Shown here in pieces: positions 6,661 through 13,590 of a DNA stretch of 14,630 nucleotides. The stretch's first letter is position 1. Every line of letters starts with the position of its first letter. A program made the position numbers and the translations under genes. Below the pieces are notes generated by a model. The model was not told the DNA's origin. It saw only the letters and a program-made list of their open reading frames with translations, and did not search any database. The DNA lies in assembly GCA_017404585.1 (NCBI GenBank), contig JAFRCB010000304.1:1-14630 (forward strand). Direction: 5' to 3'. Origin of the DNA: Lachnospiraceae bacterium (lineage in GTDB: Bacteria; Bacillota; Clostridia; Lachnospirales; Lachnospiraceae).

Positions 6661-7320
6661 TCACGATAATGCTGCGTCAGAGATTAAGTATTCTGTGTAG
6701 TCCTCTTCTGTATTAATGTTCAGAATCATGCGCTCATATGCACTGCCTTCAAGATCAACATACAGGATCCTCAGTTTGGCGAGGGCATCTCTGACTCTGA
6801 GATTGCGCTCTTCAAGCTGTGTTTTGCAAATGCCTGCAGCCCTCACACTATATATAGCCGCCAGCGGGTGGATTTTTCCCCCGGTGACCGCAACAACTCC
6901 GTCATACAGATCAAACGGACTTTTCCTCTCACCACTGATATCCATGCGGATGACGAGCTGTTCGTACAGATATCCGAAAAATTCAGCAGTCACATACGGC
7001 ATATCGCAGGCCGCTGTCGCAACCGCTGCCGCCCCGTCCAGAAAGGCGCGGGTCAGCACCGCATGCAGTCCTCCGACCGGTCCGCATCCTATATATATGT
7101 CGCGGACGATTCTGCATTCCGCAGCTTCCATCTGTATCGTATCCCCGTATGAAATATAAACAAGATCCGTGAACTTATGCAGCTCAGCAGATATCCTGTC
7201 TGTAAATGTCACGCCCTCCCGAGTCAGCAGCATACCCTTGTGGCGTCCTTCCATCCGGGAGCTCCTGCCGCCGGCCATGACGGCAGCGGCCATTTTCATA
7301 TCCGTTATATCTCCGCTCAT
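6661..7320 (-). CDS. mobA: Molybdenum cofactor guanylyltransferase
   Basis: A 219-residue cytosolic nucleotidyltransferase that joins GMP from GTP to molybdenum-bound molybdopterin to make the MGD cofactor. Signatures: the N-terminal GTP loop AGGRSSRM (16-23) with a conserved Lys28, CGPVGGLHAVL for the GPLAGI motif, ACDMPYVT for the metal-binding ACDMPF motif, HPLAAIYS, and the C-terminal NINTEEDY. The ATG at 7320 has a perfect AAGGAGG ten bases upstream. In-frame ATGs at codons 8 and 10 are less well placed. It follows moaA after 284 bp, most of which is palindromic element copy 2. The molybdoenzyme at the right end of the window is the DMSO-reductase type that needs this dinucleotide form. 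Confidence 0.9.
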   Translation of the reverse strand: MSGDITDMKMAAAVMAGGRSSRMEGRHKGMLLTREGVTFTDRISAELHKFTDLVYISYGDTIQMEAAECRIVRDIYIGCGPVGGLHAVLTRAFLDGAAAVATAACDMPYVTAEFFGYLYEQLVIRMDISGERKSPFDLYDGVVAVTGGKIHPLAAIYSVRAAGICKTQLEERNLRVRDALAKLRILYVDLEGSAYERMILNINTEEDYTEYLISDAALS

Positions 7321-7383
7321 AGGCCTGCAGCCTCCTTATATCAGCGCTCCGCTTCCGGGACTGTCATCCCGAAGATATCCTTT

Positions 7384-7579
7384 GTAACAGTTCAGACAGG
7401 CTGCTCCCAAAATCCGTGAACGGCGCAAAGCATCCATCTTCGTGAGAAAAACATTGCGAGTCCGACTGAGAGACCAGAAAGCGTTAGCTTTTTTGGCTCG
7501 CAGGGAAGGACTTGCGTTTTTCGATGAAGATGGTGTTTGTGCCGCATCTGGTGTGCGCAAAGCCTGTCTGAACCGTTAC
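7384..7579. repeat. Palindromic MITE-like element, copy 2
   Basis: 196 bp with terminal inverted repeats GTAACAGTTCAGACAGGCT (7384-7402) and AGCCTGTCTGAACCGTTAC (7561-7579), which match at all but one position. Shared with copy 1 are a 30 bp identical block (7427-7456), TCCGACTGAGAGA just after it, and blocks at 7496-7510 and 7515-7532. The left arm (about 7431-7463) and right arm (about 7508-7540) mirror each other. The central stem differs completely from copy 1 but still pairs: CCAGAAAGC 7474-7482 with GCTTTTTTGG 7487-7496. It lies in the moaA-mobA gap, so a moeA-mobB-moaA-mobA transcript would carry it as a long hairpin. Flanks lack a clear target duplication. Confidence 0.85.
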
Positions 7580-7604
7580 CATCCGCTTGGACACACAGGG
7601 TCTG

Positions 7605-8615
7605 TCATCCCCCTATACTGACCATCTGGGACTCCTCAGTGATATGATCTTTCTGTTCAAAACAGTGCTGCGCAGGCTTTTCCGCGATTGCTTCGGCGAT
7701 GGCTCTGCGAACCATGTCTTTTGTCTCAACATTTCCGTCAGGACCCGACCCGTTCGCAGCCTCCTCCTGACCTCTCCGCAGTATTGGCATGAGATCGATC
7801 GTATCGCCGTAGCAGAGACACGGCTTTAGCTTTCCTCTGCTGGTCAGCCGTATCCGGTTGCAGCTCGCACAGAATTTTCCATGGATAGCGTTAATCAGAC
7901 CTACACTTCCCTTCCAGCCGGGCACGTGGTAATAGACTGCCGGTCCGTTTCCGTGAATATCGGTCACTGTCTCAAGATCCGGCCACCTGTTCTTCATCTT
8001 CTCAAGGAGTTCTCTGCCCGAGACGCCCCGGCAGTTTTTACCGTAGCCGATCGGCATCATCTCTATGAATCGGACATCCAGATAATTCGTTCTCGCAAGA
8101 AGCGCTATATGCTCCCACTCGTCTTCGTTCACGCCATTCTGAAGTACCACGTTCAGTTTTACCCTGATTCCTGAATCAATCGCTCTCCCTATGTTCTCCA
8201 TCACGGCAGGCAGTTCATTTTTTCCGGTAATTCGCTCATATCTGGCGGCATCAAGCGTATCCAGACTGATGTTGACCCCATCAAGCCCTGCAGAAATCAA
8301 TTCCTCCAGGTACTGCCCCAGCAGAACGCCATTAGTCGTCAACGTGACCTGCTCTATCCCCGGGATACGTTTCATCTCCCGGATAAGCGTGACACAGCCC
8401 TTCCTGACGAGCGGTTCACCGCCTGTCACCTTAAATCTGGTAATTCCCAGTTCCACCGCCGCAGTACATATCCTTAGTATTTCCTCGTAAGTCAGAATAT
8501 TATCCATCGACGTCAGGCTGATATCCTGCGGCATGCAGTATGTACAGCGCAAATTACACCGGTCCGTGATCGATATTCGCATATAGTTGATTGTTCTGTT
8601 ATAACGATCTTTCAT
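7605..8615 (-). CDS. moaA: GTP 3',8-cyclase, radical SAM (molybdopterin synthesis step 1)
   Basis: A 336-residue radical-SAM enzyme that, with MoaC, converts GTP to cyclic pyranopterin monophosphate. The SAM cluster cysteines are Cys20, Cys24 and Cys27 (DRCNLRCTYCMPQ). GGEP (65-68) is the SAM-binding motif. The second cluster cysteines are Cys249, Cys252 and Cys266 (FCASCNRIRLTSRGKLKPC). The protein ends in the conserved Gly-Gly tail (SIGG). The ATG at 8615 has AGGAAAT upstream and starts 3 bases after the mobB stop, so the two genes are translationally close. Partners moaC, moaD, moaE and mogA/moaB are not in the window. Confidence 0.97.
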   Translation of the reverse strand: MKDRYNRTINYMRISITDRCNLRCTYCMPQDISLTSMDNILTYEEILRICTAAVELGITRFKVTGGEPLVRKGCVTLIREMKRIPGIEQVTLTTNGVLLGQYLEELISAGLDGVNISLDTLDAARYERITGKNELPAVMENIGRAIDSGIRVKLNVVLQNGVNEDEWEHIALLARTNYLDVRFIEMMPIGYGKNCRGVSGRELLEKMKNRWPDLETVTDIHGNGPAVYYHVPGWKGSVGLINAIHGKFCASCNRIRLTSRGKLKPCLCYGDTIDLMPILRRGQEEAANGSGPDGNVETKDMVRRAIAEAIAEKPAQHCFEQKDHITEESQMVSIGG

Positions 8616-8618
8616 AAA

Positions 8619-9143
8619 TTATTTCCTGCCCCCGCCATACAGCGGAAATATGAGTTCGGCAATCTCACCGATCTGCTCCAATCCAAGGGCTTTCTCCCCA
8701 AAGTGATCAGGCTCAAAATCTGTGACTATCAGGAATCTACCCTCCGGGTTCGAGACCGGTGCATCCGATATACCTTTCCTCACAATCTCTATTTTAGGAA
8801 GAGATGAGTTCTTGAGACCCTCGATCAGAATGACCTCTGCATCCGGGAACAGCGATACAAACTCTGTAATCTTTTCCTTCTCCCATTTTTCGCTGTCCGG
8901 CTGCCGATTGATCTCCAGCCTGTGGACAAAAATCCTTTTATCAGAAAATACAGCCGTCCCATATGCTCCCGCCTCATAGAACCGACTGCTGTCCGTTCCG
9001 GGAATATCGCAGGTAAAGTCATGCCCGTCATGCTTTATCACAGCGGTCCTGACTCCTCTTGCGGCATATTCCCGTATGAGTTTCTCTATCAGCGTTGTCT
9101 TACCTGAATTTTTCACTCCACAGACGGCACATACAGATGTCAT
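8619..9143 (-). CDS. mobB: Molybdopterin-guanine dinucleotide biosynthesis adaptor protein
   Basis: A 174-residue P-loop GTP-binding protein that assists MobA in forming or delivering MGD. The Walker A motif is GVKNSGKTT (9-17). DGHDFTCDIPGTDSSRF and ILIEGLKNSSLPKIEI are typical MobB segments. The chosen ATG at 9143 overlaps the moeA stop by 4 nt (ATGA), and GGAGG/AGGTGG lies about ten bases upstream inside moeA. The upstream in-frame extension (to 9212) runs over moeA coding sequence and is arginine-rich and non-family-like, so I reject it. The overlap implies coupled translation with moeA. Confidence 0.93.
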   Translation of the reverse strand: MTSVCAVCGVKNSGKTTLIEKLIREYAARGVRTAVIKHDGHDFTCDIPGTDSSRFYEAGAYGTAVFSDKRIFVHRLEINRQPDSEKWEKEKITEFVSLFPDAEVILIEGLKNSSLPKIEIVRKGISDAPVSNPEGRFLIVTDFEPDHFGEKALGLEQIGEIAELIFPLYGGGRK

Positions 9144-10342
9144 AGCAGTACCACCTCCACAGTCTCTCCGGGGTCTATCTTCTCGGTCCCCGCAGGTATC
9201 GCGATCATACAATTGCAGCCGATCACCGAAGAAAGAACGCCGGAATCATTGGATCCGGATGATTTCACACGACCGTTTTCATATACGCCGCGCACATATC
9301 GAATCACCGGACTTCTCTTCGGGTAACCGTTCTCGTACACTGCTGTCACCGTTCGAAGTTCCAGATCCGCGCGTCCTGTCATAGCTGCAAGGACCGGTCT
9401 GACCAGAAGGTGCAGATTTGCGACAGCCCCATACGGATTTCCTGAAAGAGCAATGAACAGCTTTCCGTTATACTGTCCGCAGAGTGTCGGCATACCGGGT
9501 TTCAGGCGGATCTTCCAGAAAAGCTTTTCCGCTTCAAGAATGTCAAAAACGTCATGCATGATGTCCTTCTTGCCGACCGATACTCCACCGGTTGAAAGAA
9601 TAATGTCGACCCGGTCCGCGTTCTCCCGTATGAAGGCACACGCCTGTTCCGGCTCGTCGTCTATGAGCGTCCCGGCTGCGATCTCGATGTCCCACATACG
9701 AAGCTGGGCAAGCAGCATATGCAGGTTGGAATCATAGATCTGTCCGGGTCCAAGCGGCTGCCCGGGATTTACAAGCTCCGATCCGGTCGACATGACCAGG
9801 ACCCTGAGCTTCCGATAGACCGTAATTCTTTCGATACCCATCCCGGCGAGCACGCCGATTTCAGCAGCTTTGAGCTGCATTCCCGGCTTCATGACCAAAG
9901 TCCCTTTTTTATAGTCTTCACCCGCAAAGCAGTAATTCTGCAGGTGTCTCAGGGATTTGTAGATGTTGACAGTCTCCATCCCATAATCCGTGTCCTCCTG
10001 CATGATAATGCAGTCCGCGCCTTCCGGGACAGGCGATCCGGTCATGATCCGTACTGCACATCCTTCTGTTACACGGCTTAAGCAGAAGCCTCCCGCAAAG
10101 ACTTCATCGATGACTTTCAGCGATACCGGTGTCTCCCTTGACGCGCCTTCCGTATCCGCGGATCTCAGAGCATAGCCGTCGAGCGGTGACCTCGGAAACG
10201 GAGGCTGATCGATCGGGGCATATATCTCCTGCGCAAGAACACGCCCCGCCGCTTCGTCCACCGATATCGTTTCTGTCTCATTTATCTTTAAGCAGTTCTG
10301 CCGCAGAATATCCACAGCCTGTGATAACAAAATAGATTCCAT
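9140..10342 (-). CDS. moeA: Molybdopterin molybdenumtransferase
   Basis: A 400-residue enzyme that inserts molybdate into adenylylated molybdopterin. Family motifs: PPFPRSPLDGYA (47-58, usually SxMDGYA), TGSPVPEGAD (101-110), GEDYKKG (141-147), MSTGSELV, YDSN (203-206), LSTGGVSVGKKD (249-260), KPGMP (281-285) and SGNPYGAV (300-307). Domain order is normal and the length is typical of a stand-alone MoeA without an extra C-terminal domain. The ATG at 10342 has GGAG about nine bases upstream. It is the first gene of moeA-mobB-moaA and is preceded by a long structured leader, so control at the RNA level is plausible. Confidence 0.96.
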   Translation of the reverse strand: MESILLSQAVDILRQNCLKINETETISVDEAAGRVLAQEIYAPIDQPPFPRSPLDGYALRSADTEGASRETPVSLKVIDEVFAGGFCLSRVTEGCAVRIMTGSPVPEGADCIIMQEDTDYGMETVNIYKSLRHLQNYCFAGEDYKKGTLVMKPGMQLKAAEIGVLAGMGIERITVYRKLRVLVMSTGSELVNPGQPLGPGQIYDSNLHMLLAQLRMWDIEIAAGTLIDDEPEQACAFIRENADRVDIILSTGGVSVGKKDIMHDVFDILEAEKLFWKIRLKPGMPTLCGQYNGKLFIALSGNPYGAVANLHLLVRPVLAAMTGRADLELRTVTAVYENGYPKRSPVIRYVRGVYENGRVKSSGSNDSGVLSSVIGCNCMIAIPAGTEKIDPGETVEVVLL

Positions 10343-10788
10343 ACATTCAATCTCCGGCTTTATCCCAGCTATCGCTTACCCGAATCCCGCGCCGGGTATT
10401 GCTCGCGAGACTTGAACTCATTTAAAGCCGTCTCCGTTCAATTTACCGACAGGGCACTAAAGTAAACTGTTCGTCCAGGGCTCCCTGCCCCACGTCTTCA
10501 TGAGTAAGGGGCGGAACCCGCCTGAGAAGGCGGACCCCACCCCTGCATTTTCGTGATGCCGCACGCAAAATTGTGCACGCAGACCACACGCATACAGGCA
10601 GTCCTCCGATTCCTTCTCAAACACGGAAAGTCGTGCGGTTTCCCACATGGCTCTTACGCAGGTACAGCACCTATTTGGCGCCGGTCTGTCTGCGACCGGC
10701 TGCGGGGTCGTGGCCGTCGGACCGCAGCGCGGCCCTGATCGGCTTTAGACCCGGCAGCTTGGAACAGCTGAGCTGTCTATTAACTGTG
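10343..10788 (-). promoter_or_regulatory. Long structured leader candidate upstream of moeA
   Basis: About 445 non-coding bases before moeA, GC-rich and full of potential stems. On plus coordinates, GCCGGTC 10680-10686 pairs with GACCGGC 10694-10700. GGGG 10508-10511 and CCGCC 10518-10522 pair with GGCGG 10529-10533 and CCCC 10535-10538. GTCTC/GAGAC pairs occur near 10405-10435. The position, immediately ahead of a Moco-biosynthesis operon, is where Moco-sensing RNAs are found in other bacteria. I could not match the Moco riboswitch consensus by eye. A 63-codon frame (10457-10648, minus) inside it is not credible as a gene. It could also be a remnant of an older insertion. Confidence 0.3.
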
Positions 10789-10794
10789 ATTATA
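10789..10794 (-). promoter_or_regulatory. Possible -10 box for moeA operon
   Basis: A perfect TATAAT on the minus strand, in an AT-rich island between GC-rich stretches. The -35 region at 17 bases spacing reads TTCGAG, a poor match, so an activator may be needed if it is used. A 5' end here would give the moeA transcript a leader of roughly 440 nt. Confidence 0.4.
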
Positions 10795-10828
10795 CTATTC
10801 TTTTTTCTTTTCTCGAATCCTGATCCAA

Positions 10829-10844
10829 GTCTCGCTTGCGAGAC
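10829..10844 (-). other. Hairpin after the TDT transporter gene
   Basis: GTCTCGC followed by TT and GCGAGAC forms a perfect 7 bp stem (6 bp with a 4-base loop), 24 bases after the transporter stop codon. On the minus strand no U-run follows immediately, so it is at best an atypical terminator. A related CTCGCGAGACTTGAA string occurs about 400 bases away near 10402-10416. Confidence 0.35.
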
Positions 10845-10867
10845 CAGGCCCCGAATTCATATAAGCG

Positions 10868-11821
10868 TCAGTCTCTGTCTCTCTTCTTAAAGAGCATTCT
10901 GCTCAGCATGACCAGAACGTAGAACACAAGACCGGACGTCAGGAATATCTGAAGTCCTGCCAGCTGCCCTACTGCAGCAGCAAGGCCGCTGCCTGCCTCC
11001 GTGAGATAACCCGCCATCTTCTGTGAAGCCACAACACCGATCGCCATCGGGAAAGTGAGTCCAGCGAATCCCGGATAGAACTTAAATGAGAAGAAATCCG
11101 GAAGTTTGAAAATGACAAAGGCAAGTGAGCATAAAGCACAGATGTACATGAATCCGACGACCAACGCATTCGGTGTCCCGAATACATTGATCAGACTGAC
11201 CACGCAGAGGCTGCACGGTGCAAGCAGTATCGCCATTGTGTGATACATCGCCGGTTTGATCTCGACATTTAACAATCTCCAGATCATGATCGGGAGCATG
11301 ATCACATAGATGAGACATCCGTAGATCGTGAGTACCACAAGCAGCGGTCTCGCGTTCATGGCTCCGCCCGTGACACAGGCGACCATGATGCCGTTCAGCG
11401 TGACGAACCAGCTGGGCATCGTCGTCATGATGTTCCTCTTGAGGAACATATTCATTACGATGAAGCGGACAAGATGGACAGCATGGACAGCGACAGCGAT
11501 GAACCAGACGGTCTTTCCGATGATTCCGAGTACCGGTATTTCGTAAGTGTTGCCGAGCTCAAGATAAAAGCTGCCGAGTATCATCATGCACATAGTGAGT
11601 GCAGCATAAAGACTGCACGGAATGACCTGGCTGTACTCATTCATCACGGTCTTCGGGACCATAATAATTTTCAGAAGGTAACAAATGATGAAAACAGTTC
11701 CGCATGCCATGCACAGATAGCGGAACCAGACAAATCCGAGACCGCCGTAGACGTTACTCAGTGTCAGAAGCGAGAGGAACGTCGCAACTGCCGGTACAGG
11801 AATTTTTTCTAATCTGCTCAT
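10868..11821 (-). CDS. TDT-family (TehA/SLAC1-type) anion transporter
   Basis: A 317-residue membrane protein with about ten hydrophobic helices and few charges. It ends in a basic tail (MLFKKRDRD). The opening MSRLEKIPVPAVATFLSLL, PSWFVTLNGIMVA, and AMYHTMAILLAPCSLCV are typical of the tellurite-resistance/dicarboxylate transporter family. Plant members are nitrate/chloride channels, and bacterial ones move sulfite, malate or other anions. The ATG at 11821 has AAGGAG nine bases upstream. It begins 42 bp after the flavoprotein gene and looks like the last gene of the molybdoenzyme operon. If that enzyme is a nitrate reductase, nitrate or nitrite is a natural cargo; this is inferred from position only. 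Confidence 0.85.
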   Translation of the reverse strand: MSRLEKIPVPAVATFLSLLTLSNVYGGLGFVWFRYLCMACGTVFIICYLLKIIMVPKTVMNEYSQVIPCSLYAALTMCMMILGSFYLELGNTYEIPVLGIIGKTVWFIAVAVHAVHLVRFIVMNMFLKRNIMTTMPSWFVTLNGIMVACVTGGAMNARPLLVVLTIYGCLIYVIMLPIMIWRLLNVEIKPAMYHTMAILLAPCSLCVVSLINVFGTPNALVVGFMYICALCSLAFVIFKLPDFFSFKFYPGFAGLTFPMAIGVVASQKMAGYLTEAGSGLAAAVGQLAGLQIFLTSGLVFYVLVMLSRMLFKKRDRD

Positions 11822-11863
11822 AAATAGATTCTCCTTATGTCAAACCGTATAAACGGCTCTTTA

Positions 11864-13135
11864 TTAATCCGACGGCGGGTTTCCGTTCTCATCCTCGAAG
11901 TAGAATTCGAAATTGTCCTTAATGTGGAAGAAATCGGAGTAGTCGATATCCCACAGCGGCTTTTTGACCTTAGTGACGTCGATATTTCTCGCTATCATCT
12001 GCTGCAGTATTCCGCCGTAGGCTATATCATTCTGAAGCAGAGCGCCGATGATCTTCCCGTGCTTATGGACAATCTTCTTGTAAACACCGTCCTTGTCATA
12101 GATCTCGACCTTGATATCCTCATCTTCCGGATCCGGATTGACATTGCCCAGGGACATCGTAAATATGCCGAGGAAGCTCATCGTGGATTTGGAAGCGAAG
12201 AAATCTGTCATCTGTGCCGGGTGTCCTGTCATGTTGCTGGCAGCGATCGTGCCTTCCTTGACAGCTACCGGCCAGATCGGGCTGGTTCCGGAAACGTCGC
12301 CCGCGCCGTAAATATCCGGGTCATTGGTCCTGCCGGTCGCGTCGTAGACGAGGCCGAATCTGGAAAGCTCAAGGCCGCTGTCCTTCAGGAACTCGACATT
12401 GGAGCGAACACCTGCCGTGACCACAAAGTAATCGCACGGAATGATCGTTCCGTCGCTGAGGACTACCGAAGTGATTTCATGCTTATCGTTGACCGTGACT
12501 TCATTCACGCCGACGCCGTAATGCTGCTCGATTCCTCTCTCTGCAAATGCGTCGATGTAGGTCCTTGCAGCCCGCTCATCAAGCTGCTTGTTGAGAAGCC
12601 ATCCCGCGAAATCGCAGAGTATGACTTTCACGCCCAGATCCAGGAAGCCGCAGGCACAGTCGATGCCTACAAGTCCCGAGCCCAGCACCACGATATTCTT
12701 TTTCGTCTTAGCTACTTCCTTCAGGACCTCGATGTCATCAATGTTCCTGAATCCGATCATATTCGGTGAACCTGCCAGGTTCTTGATCGGCGGGAAGAAT
12801 GTGTGGGAGCCTGTCGCGATGAGCAGCTTGTCATAGGGAACTTCCTTACCACTTGCCAGAAGGACCTTGTGACCGACGCGGTCAAGTCCTACTGCCTCCT
12901 CGCCCTTCATCCAATTGACTCTGTAGCGCTCTTCAAAATCCGGCTCAACGAAGCGAAGTCTCTCTTTTGTGCGGTGTCCGCCCAGATATGCATGAAGAAT
13001 GCAGCGGGAATAAATATCGGTGTCCTTAGAAATGAGAGTTATCTCCGCATCTGCGTCGCGCTTCCTGAGCTCGCGCACACCGTTCGTGCCCGCAGCGGAT
13101 GAACCAATGACTACATATTTCTTGACATCTGCCAT
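11864..13135 (-). CDS. FAD-dependent NAD(P)H oxidoreductase, electron-donor subunit (NarC-like)
   Basis: A 423-residue flavoprotein of the pyridine nucleotide-disulfide/NirB-N-terminal/rubredoxin reductase type. The first Rossmann loop GSSAAG (11-16) binds FAD, and ATGSH (108-111) follows. The second nucleotide loop GSGLVG (152-157) binds NAD(P)H. YGAGDVSG (276-283) is the second FAD contact. There is no redox-active CxxxxC pair, so electrons probably pass directly to iron-sulfur centres. The C-terminal part (about 310-423) is a dimerisation-like domain. The start is one base after the ferredoxin stop, with GGAGG nine bases upstream of the ATG. In clostridial nitrate reductase clusters a protein of this kind (NarC) links NAD(P)H to the molybdoenzyme. 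It may equally serve another reductase. Confidence 0.85.
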   Translation of the reverse strand: MADVKKYVVIGSSAAGTNGVRELRKRDADAEITLISKDTDIYSRCILHAYLGGHRTKERLRFVEPDFEERYRVNWMKGEEAVGLDRVGHKVLLASGKEVPYDKLLIATGSHTFFPPIKNLAGSPNMIGFRNIDDIEVLKEVAKTKKNIVVLGSGLVGIDCACGFLDLGVKVILCDFAGWLLNKQLDERAARTYIDAFAERGIEQHYGVGVNEVTVNDKHEITSVVLSDGTIIPCDYFVVTAGVRSNVEFLKDSGLELSRFGLVYDATGRTNDPDIYGAGDVSGTSPIWPVAVKEGTIAASNMTGHPAQMTDFFASKSTMSFLGIFTMSLGNVNPDPEDEDIKVEIYDKDGVYKKIVHKHGKIIGALLQNDIAYGGILQQMIARNIDVTKVKKPLWDIDYSDFFHIKDNFEFYFEDENGNPPSD

Positions 13136-13136
13136 A

Positions 13137-13565
13137 TCAGTTCACCTCCACTAAAGTAATTGCCTGCATAGGACATTTCTCTACGCACATTGGCATGGCT
13201 GTCTTTCCGTCCTCACTTCTGTGAACGCACATATTGCACTTCATTATTTCCAGATGGGAAATGCTGTCCGGCTTCAGTACGCCGTACGGACATGACATTA
13301 CGCACATATAGCAGCTCGCGCAGTGCTCTTTATCATAGGTGACGTAGCCGGTCTCAAGATCCTTTTTCATCGCGCCTGTCATGCAGGTGTACGTGCACTC
13401 CGGATGCTCACAGTGCCTGCAGAAGATGGGGGCCGGTCTTGTCCCGCTGTCGATAACGACGCGGTTCCTGGCATCGCTGCTCTCGCTCTGATGACTTACG
13501 ATACAAGCGGTAACGCAGGTAAGGCATCCGATGCAGCGGCTTCGGTCTATCTTAATTCTCTTCAT
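13137..13565 (-). CDS. Four-cluster [4Fe-4S] ferredoxin-like electron transfer subunit (NarB/HycB type)
   Basis: A 142-residue cytosolic iron-sulfur protein with 16 cysteines in four groups: CIGCLTCVTAC (from Cys11), CRHCEHPECTYTC, CASCYMCVMSC, and CNMC...MCVEKC. This is the pattern of HycB/HydN/DmsB-type subunits that hold four [4Fe-4S] clusters and wire a molybdoenzyme to its partner. The start at 13565 is supported by AAGGAGG eleven bases upstream. A longer in-frame reading to 13658 overlaps the molybdoenzyme's coding end and is rejected. It lies 25 bp after the molybdoenzyme stop and 1 bp before the flavoprotein, so the three form one unit. There is no Tat or Sec signal. Confidence 0.92.
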   Translation of the reverse strand: MKRIKIDRSRCIGCLTCVTACIVSHQSESSDARNRVVIDSGTRPAPIFCRHCEHPECTYTCMTGAMKKDLETGYVTYDKEHCASCYMCVMSCPYGVLKPDSISHLEIMKCNMCVHRSEDGKTAMPMCVEKCPMQAITLVEVN

Positions 13566-13590
13566 AGTGTAATATACCTCCTTGCGTCTG

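Noticed and set aside
3929..6687. 14-base direct repeat GCGTCAGAGATTAA at 3929-3942 and 6674-6687
   Set aside because: A match of this length is close to chance expectation in 14.6 kb, and the second copy is in the coding end of mobA.
7336..7560. 74-codon minus-strand frame between moaA and mobA
   Set aside because: It is a reading of the palindromic element copy 2; its sequence follows from the repeat and has no start signal.
7361..7611. 10-base direct repeat CTGTCATCCC around element copy 2
   Set aside because: The copies are 13 and 22 bases away from the element ends, so they do not fit a target duplication.
10457..10648. 63-codon minus-strand frame upstream of moeA
   Set aside because: No ribosome site or family resemblance; it lies in a hairpin-rich region better read as non-coding.
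10561..10720. Resemblance to RNase P RNA, tRNA-Sec or a group II intron domain V in the moeA leader
   Set aside because: Only short fragments such as GTAAGAGCC or GGAAAGTCG match; the required paired partners and conserved cores are missing.
11837..12769. 310-codon open frame on the plus strand
   Set aside because: It lies fully opposite the FAD oxidoreductase, which has clear motifs, ribosome site and operon fit. The frame has no recognisable domain.
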